The notes under the pieces were generated by a model. It did not search any database. It was not told the origin of the DNA and saw only the letters and a list, made by a program, of their open reading frames with translations. Shown piece after piece: positions 26,186-32,659 of a stretch of 40,412 nucleotides of DNA. Numbering within the stretch: the first letter of the stretch is position 1; each line of letters begins with the position of its first letter. The DNA comes from a virus: IMG/VR virus record IMGVR_UViG_3300035670_000532, positions 1 to 40,412 of that record. One strand, written 5' to 3'. A program made the translations under genes and the position numbers.

Positions 26186-26808
26186 GTCCTTGTTTTTTTA
26201 ATCTCGACAACATCAAAGCATTCTCTAGCGAACCTACGAATGTCTTTTTCTCTCCAGATGTAAAGCAGATGTGTCTCCGAAACTTGAAATTCGTTTAGAT
26301 TTTCATAACCAGTAAGAAAAATCTTCATAGAAGCAACTTTCCCGTTGTAGCTCCTCGGCCAAACATAGCGCTCGATCTCTCCTACGTTCCGAATCCTTGA
26401 GCTGAATCCGTCACGGTCAACCTTCTCTTTATCCCAAATATCGAAGATAAAATACCCGCCTTTCTTGATCGGTAAGTTCCCCCACCAGGAATGTTCGGGG
26501 ATGTAATTCATCACGTCAAAAAGAGCGGTCACGCAGTCGTATGGATGTTTCGGAAGGATTGAGTTCCTGATGTCGGCTTGTTGGATTTTGTCCCTAAAAA
26601 TGCTCCGCTGGACCATATGATAAGATCTCTCGATGCCGGCGAGCGTTACTTTCCTCGGGTAATACCTCCAGTAATCGGCGGTTCCGCATCCGATATCGAG
26701 AATACTTTTTGGGTGTTTCGCCCAGCGGTACACGAATTTTATTTCCTTCTCGTACGACTTATCCCTGTTCATGAGATCGTAATATTGAGCGTATTTATCC
26801 GCGAACAT
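26152..26808 (-). CDS. SAM-dependent methyltransferase (class I), 218 aa
   Basis: Motif I is DIGCGTADYWRYY, after a helix FADKYAQYYDLMNRD typical of small methyltransferases in sugar clusters. GGYFIFDIWD is the later acidic-strand motif. It could methylate a sugar in the glycan or cap the chain. I use the ATG at 26808 (MFADKYAQ), which gives the usual family N-terminus and has GGGG upstream; an ATG at 26823 is also open. It overlaps the aminotransferase gene by 14 nt. Confidence 0.8.
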   Translation of the reverse strand: MFADKYAQYYDLMNRDKSYEKEIKFVYRWAKHPKSILDIGCGTADYWRYYPRKVTLAGIERSYHMVQRSIFRDKIQQADIRNSILPKHPYDCVTALFDVMNYIPEHSWWGNLPIKKGGYFIFDIWDKEKVDRDGFSSRIRNVGEIERYVWPRSYNGKVASMKIFLTGYENLNEFQVSETHLLYIWREKDIRRFARECFDVVEIKKTRTWQCWYKLRRK

Positions 26809-27385
26809 AGCTGATATCCCCATGTGTCATTTCAAGATCTTCCGGATCTTTCCTCCCGAATATTCGCCAGTAGTACAAGGACAACCCCTGCGCCGCATCA
26901 GCCGGAGTCATGTAAAAGTTCCATCCCATCAGTTTCACATGGTCTAACTCCTTCGGGATCTCCCGGCGCCCGTCATTCCTCATCACCTGGAACCATTCAA
27001 CGGCGTCCTTGTTGTTAGTCAGAATCATCCCGCCGCGGCCAATCGGAATATGTTTCGCGTAATGGAAAGAGAGGCAGTGGAAAGTTCCGGGAACGTACAT
27101 ATCTTTTTTGAACCTCATCGCACTATCGACGATTGGATACGGCTCTAGGTAATAAGCCCCCCTCCACTTCTTGCTCTTGTATTTCACGGTCCCGCCGGCA
27201 TGGATCACGCTCATCGGAACGCTAAAGTATGTTTTCTTCGGAAGCGTCACCTCTTTCACTTTCAGATACAAACAACTCAAGAATAATGCCGCGGTGCAAC
27301 TTTCAACTGCGATCCCATATTTCGCACCACAGTGCTTCGCTATCGTTTTCTCAAATTCACGAATGACGTTATTTCTCTCGTACAT
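26795..27385 (-). CDS. Short DegT/DnrJ/EryC1-type PLP aminotransferase, 196 aa
   Basis: These enzymes put an amino group on a keto sugar. The PLP lysine is in SFHYAKHIPIGRGG (K111), and the acid that contacts the ring is in PIVDSAM (D87). The N-terminal part (EFEKTIAKHCGAKYGIAVES) also fits. At 196 residues it is half the usual 370-400: it ends after the large-domain core and lacks most of the C-terminal small domain. Since the next gene begins just after, this could be a natural minimal form rather than damage. A GAGG site lies six bases before the ATG. Confidence 0.75.
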   Translation of the reverse strand: MYERNNVIREFEKTIAKHCGAKYGIAVESCTAALFLSCLYLKVKEVTLPKKTYFSVPMSVIHAGGTVKYKSKKWRGAYYLEPYPIVDSAMRFKKDMYVPGTFHCLSFHYAKHIPIGRGGMILTNNKDAVEWFQVMRNDGRREIPKELDHVKLMGWNFYMTPADAAQGLSLYYWRIFGRKDPEDLEMTHGDISYVRG

Positions 27386-27387
27386 AA

Positions 27388-27819
27388 TTACCTCATCTGT
27401 TCGTAAGGAGGCACTTGCTCCTTGATAAATTCCTTGTCCTCAGACACCACGGTGTACTGCCCGGCTTTAAGCTCATAAAAAACCGCATCATCCAACACAC
27501 GGACACCATGACATCCTCGGTATACAAAAACAGCTTCACCGTCCTGCGCTTGAAGACTCCCTAATAAGTTTCCAAACTTGTCATAAATATCCACGGCGAT
27601 TTTTCCTTTAACCACGATAAACGCTTCCTGGGTATACTTAATCGTCCTCGGGTTTAAGATGTGCCGATGAACGCGGAACCCTGTTCCGGCTTTACAACTC
27701 ATCCGCGCCGCCTGTAATGGTTCATGGTTCTCTCCAAACCACTCACGCCCATCTTTAACGTCTTTCATGGATGCTAAAATTGCAAAAACCTCATCACCGT
27801 CAAAAATTTTTTTATTCAT
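27388..27819 (-). CDS. WbuC-type cupin, 143 aa
   Basis: A single cupin barrel with GTGFRVHRHILNPRTIKY as the metal-site stretch, then EAFIVVKGKIAVDIYDKFGN and VFVYRGCHGVRVLDDAVFYELKAG. WbuC family cupins occur in O-antigen clusters with poorly known function. The first His motif is HRH. Start ATG at 27819 overlaps the NinG-like stop (ATGA) and has AAGGAG upstream; a longer frame from 27885 is less likely. It is the first gene of the glycan cassette and joins it to the replication genes without a gap. Confidence 0.75.
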   Translation of the reverse strand: MNKKIFDGDEVFAILASMKDVKDGREWFGENHEPLQAARMSCKAGTGFRVHRHILNPRTIKYTQEAFIVVKGKIAVDIYDKFGNLLGSLQAQDGEAVFVYRGCHGVRVLDDAVFYELKAGQYTVVSEDKEFIKEQVPPYEQMR

Positions 27820-28184
27820 CTTGAATGCTCCTTCACAAGCTTCGTGTAATGCTTTATCAAGACTTCGTATTGCCACCGCTGCCAAGGGTCTTGTTTTATC
27901 GTTCTTCTAACTTCTAAGTTCATAACATAATCAGGACCATATCTCCTATGAAGACCTTTTATGTATCCATGTCTATTCCCTTCTTGGAATATATTGCACC
28001 GGATACATTGTCCATGGACGTTTTGCTCGTTAAAAACCATTGCGGGTTGAGGACATTGAGAAGTTGAATAATAATGCCCGGCCTGCTGGACAGGACCTCC
28101 ACAAGAGATACATCCTTTTGTTCTGTCACGAAGGCGAATGTATTTATTAAAAACAATCTTCAGTTTCGCTTTGAGTTTTCTCAT
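27816..28184 (-). CDS. NinG (Rap)-like recombination protein, 122 aa
   Basis: Four Cys residues form two CxxC pairs (C25/C28 and C60/C63) around a GGPVQQAGHYYST segment, as in the zinc-binding part of lambda NinG/Rap. QPAMVFNEQNVHGQC, RHGYIKGL and a basic C-terminus also fit. NinG family proteins resolve Holliday-like junctions during phage recombination. Start ATG at 28184 overlaps the previous stop (ATGA). Confidence 0.8.
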   Translation of the reverse strand: MRKLKAKLKIVFNKYIRLRDRTKGCISCGGPVQQAGHYYSTSQCPQPAMVFNEQNVHGQCIRCNIFQEGNRHGYIKGLHRRYGPDYVMNLEVRRTIKQDPWQRWQYEVLIKHYTKLVKEHSR

Positions 28185-28474
28185 AATAAAAACTCCTTCT
28201 GCGCTCTGTCCCTTCGCGCGAGTCTCCAAGTGATCGATGTTTTTCCAGTGACCTTGCATTTACGTTTCAGGTCCGGTTCAACAACACCTTCTCTCACCAG
28301 TTCAAACCTGCGAGGTCTGACAAAATTAGGATCTGTGGCATACAGCGCCGCCGCGATCTCCTGATCCGTTACCGGCCCCTGCCTTGCGATCACGTCAAAA
28401 ACTTTCATCTGCCTTTCGGACAAGCCCTTCACCTTTTCTTCGTGATAGCTTATCCGGGAGGTGTCTTGGATCAT
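28181..28474 (-). CDS. Winged-helix DNA-binding protein, 97 aa
   Basis: KGLSERQMKVFDVIARQG and TDQEIAAALYATDPNFVRPRR read as the helices of a winged helix-turn-helix domain; a beta hairpin (KRKCKVTGKTSITW) follows. ATG at 28474 overlaps the stop of the replication gene (ATGA). A longer frame from 28525 begins inside the upstream gene and is less likely. It may control early genes or help replication, but no target is seen. Confidence 0.65.
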   Translation of the reverse strand: MIQDTSRISYHEEKVKGLSERQMKVFDVIARQGPVTDQEIAAALYATDPNFVRPRRFELVREGVVEPDLKRKCKVTGKTSITWRLARRDRAQKEFLL

Positions 28475-29202
28475 TGGAAACACCAACACTTCTTCCCGTC
28501 CGGAAGTTTCCCGGTCGAATTGCACGCGGTACAGGTTTTGGAAGGTGTTCTAGGTCTTGAGGTGTTAAAAGCTATTGACCCAGATCGTTCATGAGTCTTT
28601 GTTTGAAAGTTTGGTTTATTTCGTATCCAGTTTCTAGCGGCGGCCTTCCAGTCTTTCATTGGTGCTTTCCCGGATACGCGCCAACCATTTGAGGTAAAAT
28701 GATCAAAGAATTTATCTGCATCGTTCGGATGGCTTTGTTCTAAAAAGTAAGCTTTTGCATCCTGCAAAGACGGTGGGATATCTTGTTTTCCCCCACACCC
28801 CCTTTCTTTATCCTTATCCTTGTTCTTGTTCTTAACCCTATCGATAGGGTATGCATACCCTTTGGATACCCTATGTCCCTCAATCAAGTTCAAAACCGAT
28901 TCATGAACCCTGCTATTAGGGGTTAAAGTACCAAACTGAAATTGAACGAAATCCTTTACCTGCCAATAGGTTCCATGATTTAAAACAGCAACCCTTTCTT
29001 TTGAATCATTCAAAAATCTTAGGGCTTCTTCGGAGTCAAAAGCCTCACCGATCTGGAACACCGCTAGGTCAAGGTCAACTTTCCAAACACCGGCGTTGTC
29101 GCAGTTGTCGCACAGGTACTTCCAGAGGCATTTATATTTGACAGGAAGCTTGCGGAACCACTTATCCCCCCAGATCGTCGTGTCAACAAAACGCTTTGCC
29201 AT
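28471..29202 (-). CDS. Replication initiator / replisome organiser-like protein, 243 aa
   Basis: The N-terminus (FVDTTIWGDKWFRKLP, then LWKYLCDNCDNAGVW) is like that of phage replisome organisers. A central Lys/Asn/Asp-rich linker follows, then a helical part with KDWKAAARNWIRNK as in DnaD/DnaT-type helicase loaders. The last 22 residues hold two Cys pairs (CxxC and CxC) like a small zinc ribbon. Origin-like palindromes lie within its own coding sequence, as in lambda gene O. It likely starts theta replication and recruits the host helicase. Confidence 0.75.
   Translation of the reverse strand: MAKRFVDTTIWGDKWFRKLPVKYKCLWKYLCDNCDNAGVWKVDLDLAVFQIGEAFDSEEALRFLNDSKERVAVLNHGTYWQVKDFVQFQFGTLTPNSRVHESVLNLIEGHRVSKGYAYPIDRVKNKNKDKDKERGCGGKQDIPPSLQDAKAYFLEQSHPNDADKFFDHFTSNGWRVSGKAPMKDWKAAARNWIRNKPNFQTKTHERSGSIAFNTSRPRTPSKTCTACNSTGKLPDGKKCWCFQ
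28835..28874. other. Candidate replication origin: overlapping palindromes inside the initiator gene
   Basis: Two perfect 16-bp palindromes overlap: ACCCTATCGATAGGGT at 28835-28850 and AGGGTATGCATACCCT at 28846-28861. A further ATACCCTATG copy follows at 28865-28874. The half unit ACCCTA/TAGGGT (or ACCCTT) therefore occurs four times in alternating orientation within about 40 bp. It lies in the linker of the replication initiator gene, with a purine-rich tract (minus strand) alongside, the same arrangement as the iterons of lambda ori. Initiator binding is inferred. Confidence 0.55.
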
Positions 29203-29250
29203 AGCTACAATCCCTTACTCAATTAAGAGAGAAACCCTTACGTTGAATGG

Positions 29251-29306
29251 AAAAAAAATTTTGCACTTATTTGCTCACTTGTTTTATTCCGGTTGTAAAA
29301 TAAGTG
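29251..29306 (-). terminator. Candidate terminator between NinB-like and initiator genes
   Basis: On the minus strand CACTTATTT and AAATAAGTG are perfect 9-bp inverted repeats (arms at 29298-29306 and 29264-29272) with a 25-nt loop. They are followed by GCAAAA and a run of eight T. It separates the recombination genes from the replication gene. The stem is A/T-rich and the loop long, so it could instead be a regulatory site. Confidence 0.45.
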
Positions 29307-29320
29307 GGCCGTGTAATCAT

Positions 29321-29752
29321 TCAGTTCACCGAAAAATTTTTCCTGTATTCTTCCCAGAACCCGGATGTATCGATCTCAAAGAAGTCCTTCACAAACTCAT
29401 CAACCTTGTCCATGTACTCGCCAAATTCAACTTTGGTGAGGTCGGTGGTGGTTGACTCCTCGATTGCCTTAAATTCAGCCCGGGAGAGGGTTTTTTGCGC
29501 AAGGAAATGGGCTTTTAAATCAAGATGCAGAGCGTCCGCGCTGAAATGACCCATGTCCTTAAGACCACCGAACTCAATAAGCCAGTTCAGAAAAAGCCAG
29601 TAGAGACTATTTTGTGATAAAGTCCGGGTACTTCCCCACTTCGCGGTAAAAAGCTCGCCGTCTTTAGGGCATTTCTGATCGAACTGCACTTTGGCGAGAA
29701 GCTTCCCATCCACAAACTTCTGAGCAAGTACCCGGCACTTTACCTTTGGCAT
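29321..29752 (-). CDS. NinB/Orf-like recombination mediator, 143 aa
   Basis: RTLSQNSLYWLFLNWLIEF and STTTDLTKVEFGEYMDKVDEF match the order of two conserved blocks of lambda NinB (Orf), SLDQN and TSRM..GEF. NinB helps load recombinases on SSB-covered DNA. It follows the exonuclease and Erf-type recombinase genes, a complete single-strand annealing set. Its ATG overlaps the exonuclease stop by one base. Confidence 0.65.
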   Translation of the reverse strand: MPKVKCRVLAQKFVDGKLLAKVQFDQKCPKDGELFTAKWGSTRTLSQNSLYWLFLNWLIEFGGLKDMGHFSADALHLDLKAHFLAQKTLSRAEFKAIEESTTTDLTKVEFGEYMDKVDEFVKDFFEIDTSGFWEEYRKNFSVN

Positions 29753-30351
29753 TACTTGATCCTTTTCACAATGTCAGCCAGCTCGTCGCAGAATTTCGCA
29801 AGCTCAACGTCAAGTACCGCGATGAACTTCTCATCACGCTTAACCTCGATATGGATCGGTTTCATGCACGGGACATAGCTGAAGAAATGCCACTTCTTGA
29901 ACCCGGTCACATATAGGCTGAACTGTACCTGACCGAAATATTCAGAAGGGATATCTCCGTCCAGTAGGTACTTCACCTGAGTTTTCGCGAGAGGGTTCTT
30001 GCACTCAAACCCTTCCTTCCCGCCGATAAGACCGTCCGGTGAGCATAGGAACCGCTTCTGCTCGTCCTTGTAGATCACCCCGGTCTGCTGTATCTCGACG
30101 TTCTTCATCATGCAAAAGAAGTCACGGGCCTCCTGCTCCCGGTTATTTCCCTCTTCCATCGCGGCGTTCTTGTATCCGTTCGCTTTCTGCCCGGTAAGAA
30201 TTTCACCGGCGAGGTCGTAGAGATATCCTTCCCGCTGTTTGGATGGTTTCCCGTCATTCGTGATGATCTTGGAGCAGTTGGAAGCAGACGGTTTCCCAAG
30301 CTTCTCCTTTTCCCACTCCGGGGATCCTTGCTGAAGATCGACGATAATCAT
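29752..30351 (-). CDS. YqaJ-type 5'-3' exonuclease (lambda exonuclease-like), 199 aa
   Basis: Family motifs are present in order: QQGSPEWEKEKLGKPSAS near the start, MEEGNNREQEARDFF, FLCSPDGLIGG with the catalytic Asp, GFECKNP with the catalytic Glu and Lys, and QVQFSLYVTG. It would make 3' single-stranded ends for the Erf-type annealing protein encoded next to it. The start overlaps the Erf stop by four bases (ATGA). Confidence 0.88.
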   Translation of the reverse strand: MIIVDLQQGSPEWEKEKLGKPSASNCSKIITNDGKPSKQREGYLYDLAGEILTGQKANGYKNAAMEEGNNREQEARDFFCMMKNVEIQQTGVIYKDEQKRFLCSPDGLIGGKEGFECKNPLAKTQVKYLLDGDIPSEYFGQVQFSLYVTGFKKWHFFSYVPCMKPIHIEVKRDEKFIAVLDVELAKFCDELADIVKRIK

Positions 30352-31064
30352 TTTTTCACCTTCGCGCCTTTCGCCTTGAGAGCCGCGAGGGCTTTGTTGA
30401 ACTGACTTGCCATGATCTTGTCGAGGGATTCAACCTTGAGGTAGGTGAGGAACTTTTCCTCGTTCACGTTGTAGGCTGTGATGTACTCCTTGATCGTGGC
30501 GATCTGCTCGTCTGTGATCGGAGTATCAGCAACAGCGGTCACGCCATCATCGTCCATGTCGTGAGCGGCAAGACCAAGCACCGACAGCAGGGAATACCGC
30601 TGAAGGTACGAGATCGTGCTTCCGATAGCTTGGATAGCGTTCTTGGAGCCGGACGTATCTGCCGGCGCTTGGAGCGTGGTTTCCTGAGAGTGACCCAAAA
30701 CGTGGGTAATCCTGCAAGTCACACCGATCATCCCGTTCTGGTGAGTCACCCAAGACGCGGAAAGCCCGTACTTGGAAAGCTCTTTCGTGATCTTCTCAAC
30801 CACGTTGTAAAGCGAAGCGTGACTGTACTTCGTGTTCCCGAAAGAAACTTTCTTATCCTTCCCGATGTTCGGAGGGTTGGCCTTGAAATCAGCCATGGCC
30901 TGCTGGAACGCTTTCTTCGCCTGGATCGCTTCCCACCGCTCCTGAATATCAAGAAGCTTGGTCAGCTTTTCAAGGTCAGCCCCCTTATCAACGGCTACCC
31001 GGATCAGATCTGCCGGGGAGTTGTCAACCTTCTGCAATTCGTTAGAACTCAAGTGGTTCGTCAT
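30348..31064 (-). CDS. erf: ERF family single-strand annealing recombinase, 238 aa
   Basis: FQQAMADFKANPPNIGKDKK, then KYSHASLYNVVEKITKELSK, then HVLGHSQETTLQAPADTSG and QAIGSTISYLQRYSLLSVLG are the standard Erf motifs of phage P22 and relatives. The last 60 residues are a separate helical part. The protein anneals homologous strands and helps circularise or concatemerise phage DNA. A strong AAAGGAG site precedes the ATG. It works with the adjacent exonuclease. Confidence 0.9.
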   Translation of the reverse strand: MTNHLSSNELQKVDNSPADLIRVAVDKGADLEKLTKLLDIQERWEAIQAKKAFQQAMADFKANPPNIGKDKKVSFGNTKYSHASLYNVVEKITKELSKYGLSASWVTHQNGMIGVTCRITHVLGHSQETTLQAPADTSGSKNAIQAIGSTISYLQRYSLLSVLGLAAHDMDDDGVTAVADTPITDEQIATIKEYITAYNVNEEKFLTYLKVESLDKIMASQFNKALAALKAKGAKVKK

Positions 31065-31257
31065 GATTTTTTTCTCCTTTATTTTCCTTTTGTTTTGGTT
31101 CCCTGATGTTCAGCGTGATGTTCTCCCCTGCCGGGACGTAATCAAGAAAGCAGTTGAGCGACCCGTCCTTGCACTCGTGTGCGATCCCGATCCTCGTCCA
31201 GAAGGATTTTTCTTCTCCGTTCCTTGTTACCTTTTTGATCCCGTAGACCTCTTTCAT
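31042..31257 (-). CDS. Small OB-like hypothetical protein, 71 aa
   Basis: Short beta strands (KEVYGIKKVTRNGEEKSFW, then TRIGIAHECKDGSLN) and a basic/acidic tail suggest a small OB- or SSB-like fold, common just before recombination genes. No family is certain. Its tail overlaps the start of the Erf gene by 23 nt. A TTTCTCC-complement (GGAGAAA) site precedes its start. Confidence 0.5.
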   Translation of the reverse strand: MKEVYGIKKVTRNGEEKSFWTRIGIAHECKDGSLNCFLDYVPAGENITLNIREPKQKENKGEKNHDEPLEF

Positions 31258-31268
31258 TTTTTCTCCTT

Positions 31269-31610
31269 TCAGTTGGTTTGCGCGAAGCTGTTGGAAACGC
31301 CCATCTGCACCCGCTTCAACGCCTGATCATTTTCAAACTTCACCGCCGCCGAGATCAGTTCAGCGAGTCTTTTTGAAAGCTCCTTGTACCGGTTGAGATC
31401 ATCGAACCGGTTCAGGATGATCGCCTTCGTGAACGCCGCCGTGATCTCCTCAAGTTTCTGTTCGTCCTTATCCAGCGGCCTTGCTTCCGGAACGCACTCC
31501 TTGCAGAACCACTCACTCAGCCCATCTTCATCCACTTCAGTCATTTCTGTCTCTAAATCCTCAATCCCACACGAACAACATTTGTGTTTTTCATTTCCGT
31601 TCATGCTCAT
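31269..31610 (-). CDS. Small zinc-finger-like protein, 113 aa
   Basis: Two Cys pairs (CCSC near residue 11 and CKEC near residue 36) around an acidic stretch suggest a zinc knuckle. The C-terminal 70 residues are helical and charged (ELSKRLAELISAAVKFEND). It overlaps the previous gene as ATGA. It may be an early regulatory or DNA-transaction protein; no family was recognised. Confidence 0.55.
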   Translation of the reverse strand: MSMNGNEKHKCCSCGIEDLETEMTEVDEDGLSEWFCKECVPEARPLDKDEQKLEEITAAFTKAIILNRFDDLNRYKELSKRLAELISAAVKFENDQALKRVQMGVSNSFAQTN

Positions 31611-32119
31611 TTTTTCTCTCCTTTTTTCTCCTTAAAAAAATAATGACCGCCAACCTGCGCGGTCATTTCGTAACTCTTGAACCATTTTGTTTTCTTGAAC
31701 TGTTCAACGTCCTTCGCATTTCCCCAAACGGTCGCACCCCGGACGTAATTCGTGTCAGACTGAGTGACGCTGAGCCATGCCCTTGTGCAGTCAGCCCACA
31801 CACGCCGGGATGCGAGAGAGATCCGTTTGGAGTTGATACCGTAAACGCCCTTTAGTGACCCCCTATTACGCAGGGCTTCGGCGGTAGCAAGTTTGCACTG
31901 GAAGGATTCGCCCTCAACTTCACCAACGAGGGCTTTGATGCAGTTATCTGAGTTGAAGCTCCATTTGACCGCCGTAGGCTCTGTCGTTGTTGAACAGATA
32001 GCGGTCCCGCTCGTCGTCAGAAAGAGACTCAAGATAATCCCATAAAGGGAAATCTTTTGTCCCGATCTTGAGAGCCTCGTCGTGGCATCCTTTTGATTCC
32101 AGAACGAGAACTTTCGCAA
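31607..32119 (-). CDS. SleB-type cell-wall hydrolase with signal sequence (candidate endolysin)
   Basis: The order (CIKALVGEVEGESFQCKLATA, EALRNRG, GVYGIN, AWADC-like region, NYVRGATVWGN, VGGHYFFKE) resembles the SleB/hydrolase-2 fold: a catalytic Glu in a GE-GE segment and a C-terminal GGHYF. A hydrophobic stretch (SLYGIILSLFLTTSGTAICS) precedes it and looks like a Sec or signal-arrest-release segment. The start is uncertain because no ATG lies close by in frame: TTG at 32119 gives a charged N-terminus before the hydrophobic part, TTG at 32032 is the shortest choice. The ATG at 32266 would add unlikely sequence. It overlaps the next gene in another frame. Confidence 0.6.
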   Translation of the reverse strand: MRKFSFWNQKDATTRLSRSGQKISLYGIILSLFLTTSGTAICSTTTEPTAVKWSFNSDNCIKALVGEVEGESFQCKLATAEALRNRGSLKGVYGINSKRISLASRRVWADCTRAWLSVTQSDTNYVRGATVWGNAKDVEQFKKTKWFKSYEMTAQVGGHYFFKEKKGEKK

Positions 32120-32180
32120 GGCGGTCCTGAACCGCCATGAGTTTAAACTCGATTCGTCCACGCTTTGATACGGTACGCAT
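31944..32180 (-). CDS. Small helical protein overlapping the hydrolase gene, 78 aa
   Basis: The ATG at 32180 has AAGGAAG about eight bases upstream and comes soon after the terminator at 32206-32244, so it is probably the first gene of a new early transcript. The protein is charged and helical (RLAKVLVLESKGCHDEALKIG, SLSDDERDRYLFNN). Its 3' two-thirds overlap the start of the hydrolase in another frame. No family was recognised. Confidence 0.5.
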   Translation of the reverse strand: MRTVSKRGRIEFKLMAVQDRLAKVLVLESKGCHDEALKIGTKDFPLWDYLESLSDDERDRYLFNNDRAYGGQMELQLR

Positions 32181-32205
32181 GGATCACTTCCTTCGACTCT
32201 GTTTG

Positions 32206-32244
32206 AAAATAAAAAACCCGCTTCGGCAGAACGGCCTAGCGGGT
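32206..32244 (-). terminator. Rho-independent terminator after the tRNA/AP2 remnant
   Basis: On the minus strand ACCCGCT and AGCGGGT form a 7-bp stem (arms 32238-32244 and 32216-32222) closed by a 15-nt loop and followed by TTTTTTATTTT. This is a clear intrinsic terminator for leftward transcription from the promoter at 32887-32916, or from the tRNA. The early recombination genes lie beyond it, so antitermination or a second promoter is needed. Confidence 0.85.
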
Positions 32245-32258
32245 ACGATAAGAGTCCA

Positions 32259-32425
32259 TTAAACATTTGGCACCTCGTTCAACAGAGCGAAGGAGCCAAA
32301 CAATTCTTTTGCTTTTGTGTTATAGGCTAATGCCGCATCATTCTCATTTTTAAAAAATCCTAATTGGGAGACAACAGAATAATCAGAAGCGTCAACGTAT
32401 GTAACGCTTCCATTGGAGAGAGGTA
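32259..32425 (-). pseudogene. Remnant of an AP2-domain (homing-endonuclease-type) protein
   Basis: In the frame that ends at 32259 the last 45 codons read LGFFKNENDAALAYNTKAKE followed by LFGSFALLNEV. This is the C-terminal half of an AP2 domain, as found at the ends of HNH homing endonucleases (G-x-F-x-x-E-x-x-AA-x-AY). No HNH part, start codon or AP2 N-terminal half is present. The longer frame that contains it (32259-32717) also runs through the tRNA and tRNA-like sequence, so it is not a gene. It lies directly after the tRNA, a common insertion place for mobile endonucleases. Confidence 0.55.
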
Positions 32426-32498
32426 AGCTGGCTGAGCGATTCGAACGCTCGACCTGCTGTTTACGAAACAGCTGCTCTACCGACTGAGCTAAGCCAGC
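32426..32498 (-). tRNA. tRNA-Thr (anticodon CGU)
   Basis: A full cloverleaf is seen on the minus strand: acceptor GCTGGCT/AGCCAGC, D arm GCTC...GAGC, anticodon arm GCTGT/ACAGC with loop TTCGTAA, variable AGGTC, and T arm GAGCG-TTCGAAT-CGCTC. The anticodon CGT reads ACG. CCA is not encoded, so the host must add it. ACG is a frequent Thr codon in the readable phage genes, which would favour the phage, but I did not count it. Confidence 0.93.
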
Positions 32499-32539
32499 TT
32501 GTAAATCTAATTCTAGCTGAGAGTCAGTTTTTTGTGTAG

Positions 32540-32580
32540 AGCGTTCGTCGGCGTTGAACCGACGACCTGCTGTTTTAGAA
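32540..32580 (-). other. tRNA 3'-half sequence (candidate attP core or tRNA remnant)
   Basis: On the minus strand an anticodon-loop-like TTCTAAA and a 3' anticodon-stem ACAGC are followed by variable AGGTC, a T arm GTCGG-TTCAACG-CCGAC and an acceptor 3' strand GAACGCT. The 5' half (matching acceptor, D arm and left anticodon stem) is missing: AGCGTTC does not occur in the expected place. A tRNA 3' half next to an integrase is the usual sign of an attP core, where integration rebuilds the host tRNA. It could also be a broken duplicate of the nearby tRNA-Thr, which shares GACCTGCTGTTT. Confidence 0.35.
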
Positions 32581-32588
32581 GCAAAAGA

Positions 32589-32659
32589 CCCCGGTGCGGA
32601 CGCAACGCCGGGCTGCGACACCCGTGAGCATTTAAACTCTGGAGGGTTCGACACCGGGG
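32589..32659. repeat. 7-bp inverted repeat CCCCGGT...ACCGGGG around a 57-nt loop
   Basis: CCCCGGT at 32589-32595 is perfectly complementary to ACCGGGG at 32653-32659. The size of the enclosed element (71-72 nt) and a TTCGA near one arm first suggest a tRNA, but T and D arms do not fold in either orientation. It lies between the tRNA-like half and the zinc-finger gene and may be part of the attachment region or an RNA structure. Confidence 0.5.

Noticed and set aside
32540-32580. Amber-suppressor tRNA (CUA anticodon)
   Set aside because: There is no matching 5' acceptor strand, D arm or 5' anticodon stem, so no full tRNA folds. No sign of in-frame TAG use was seen in the phage genes.
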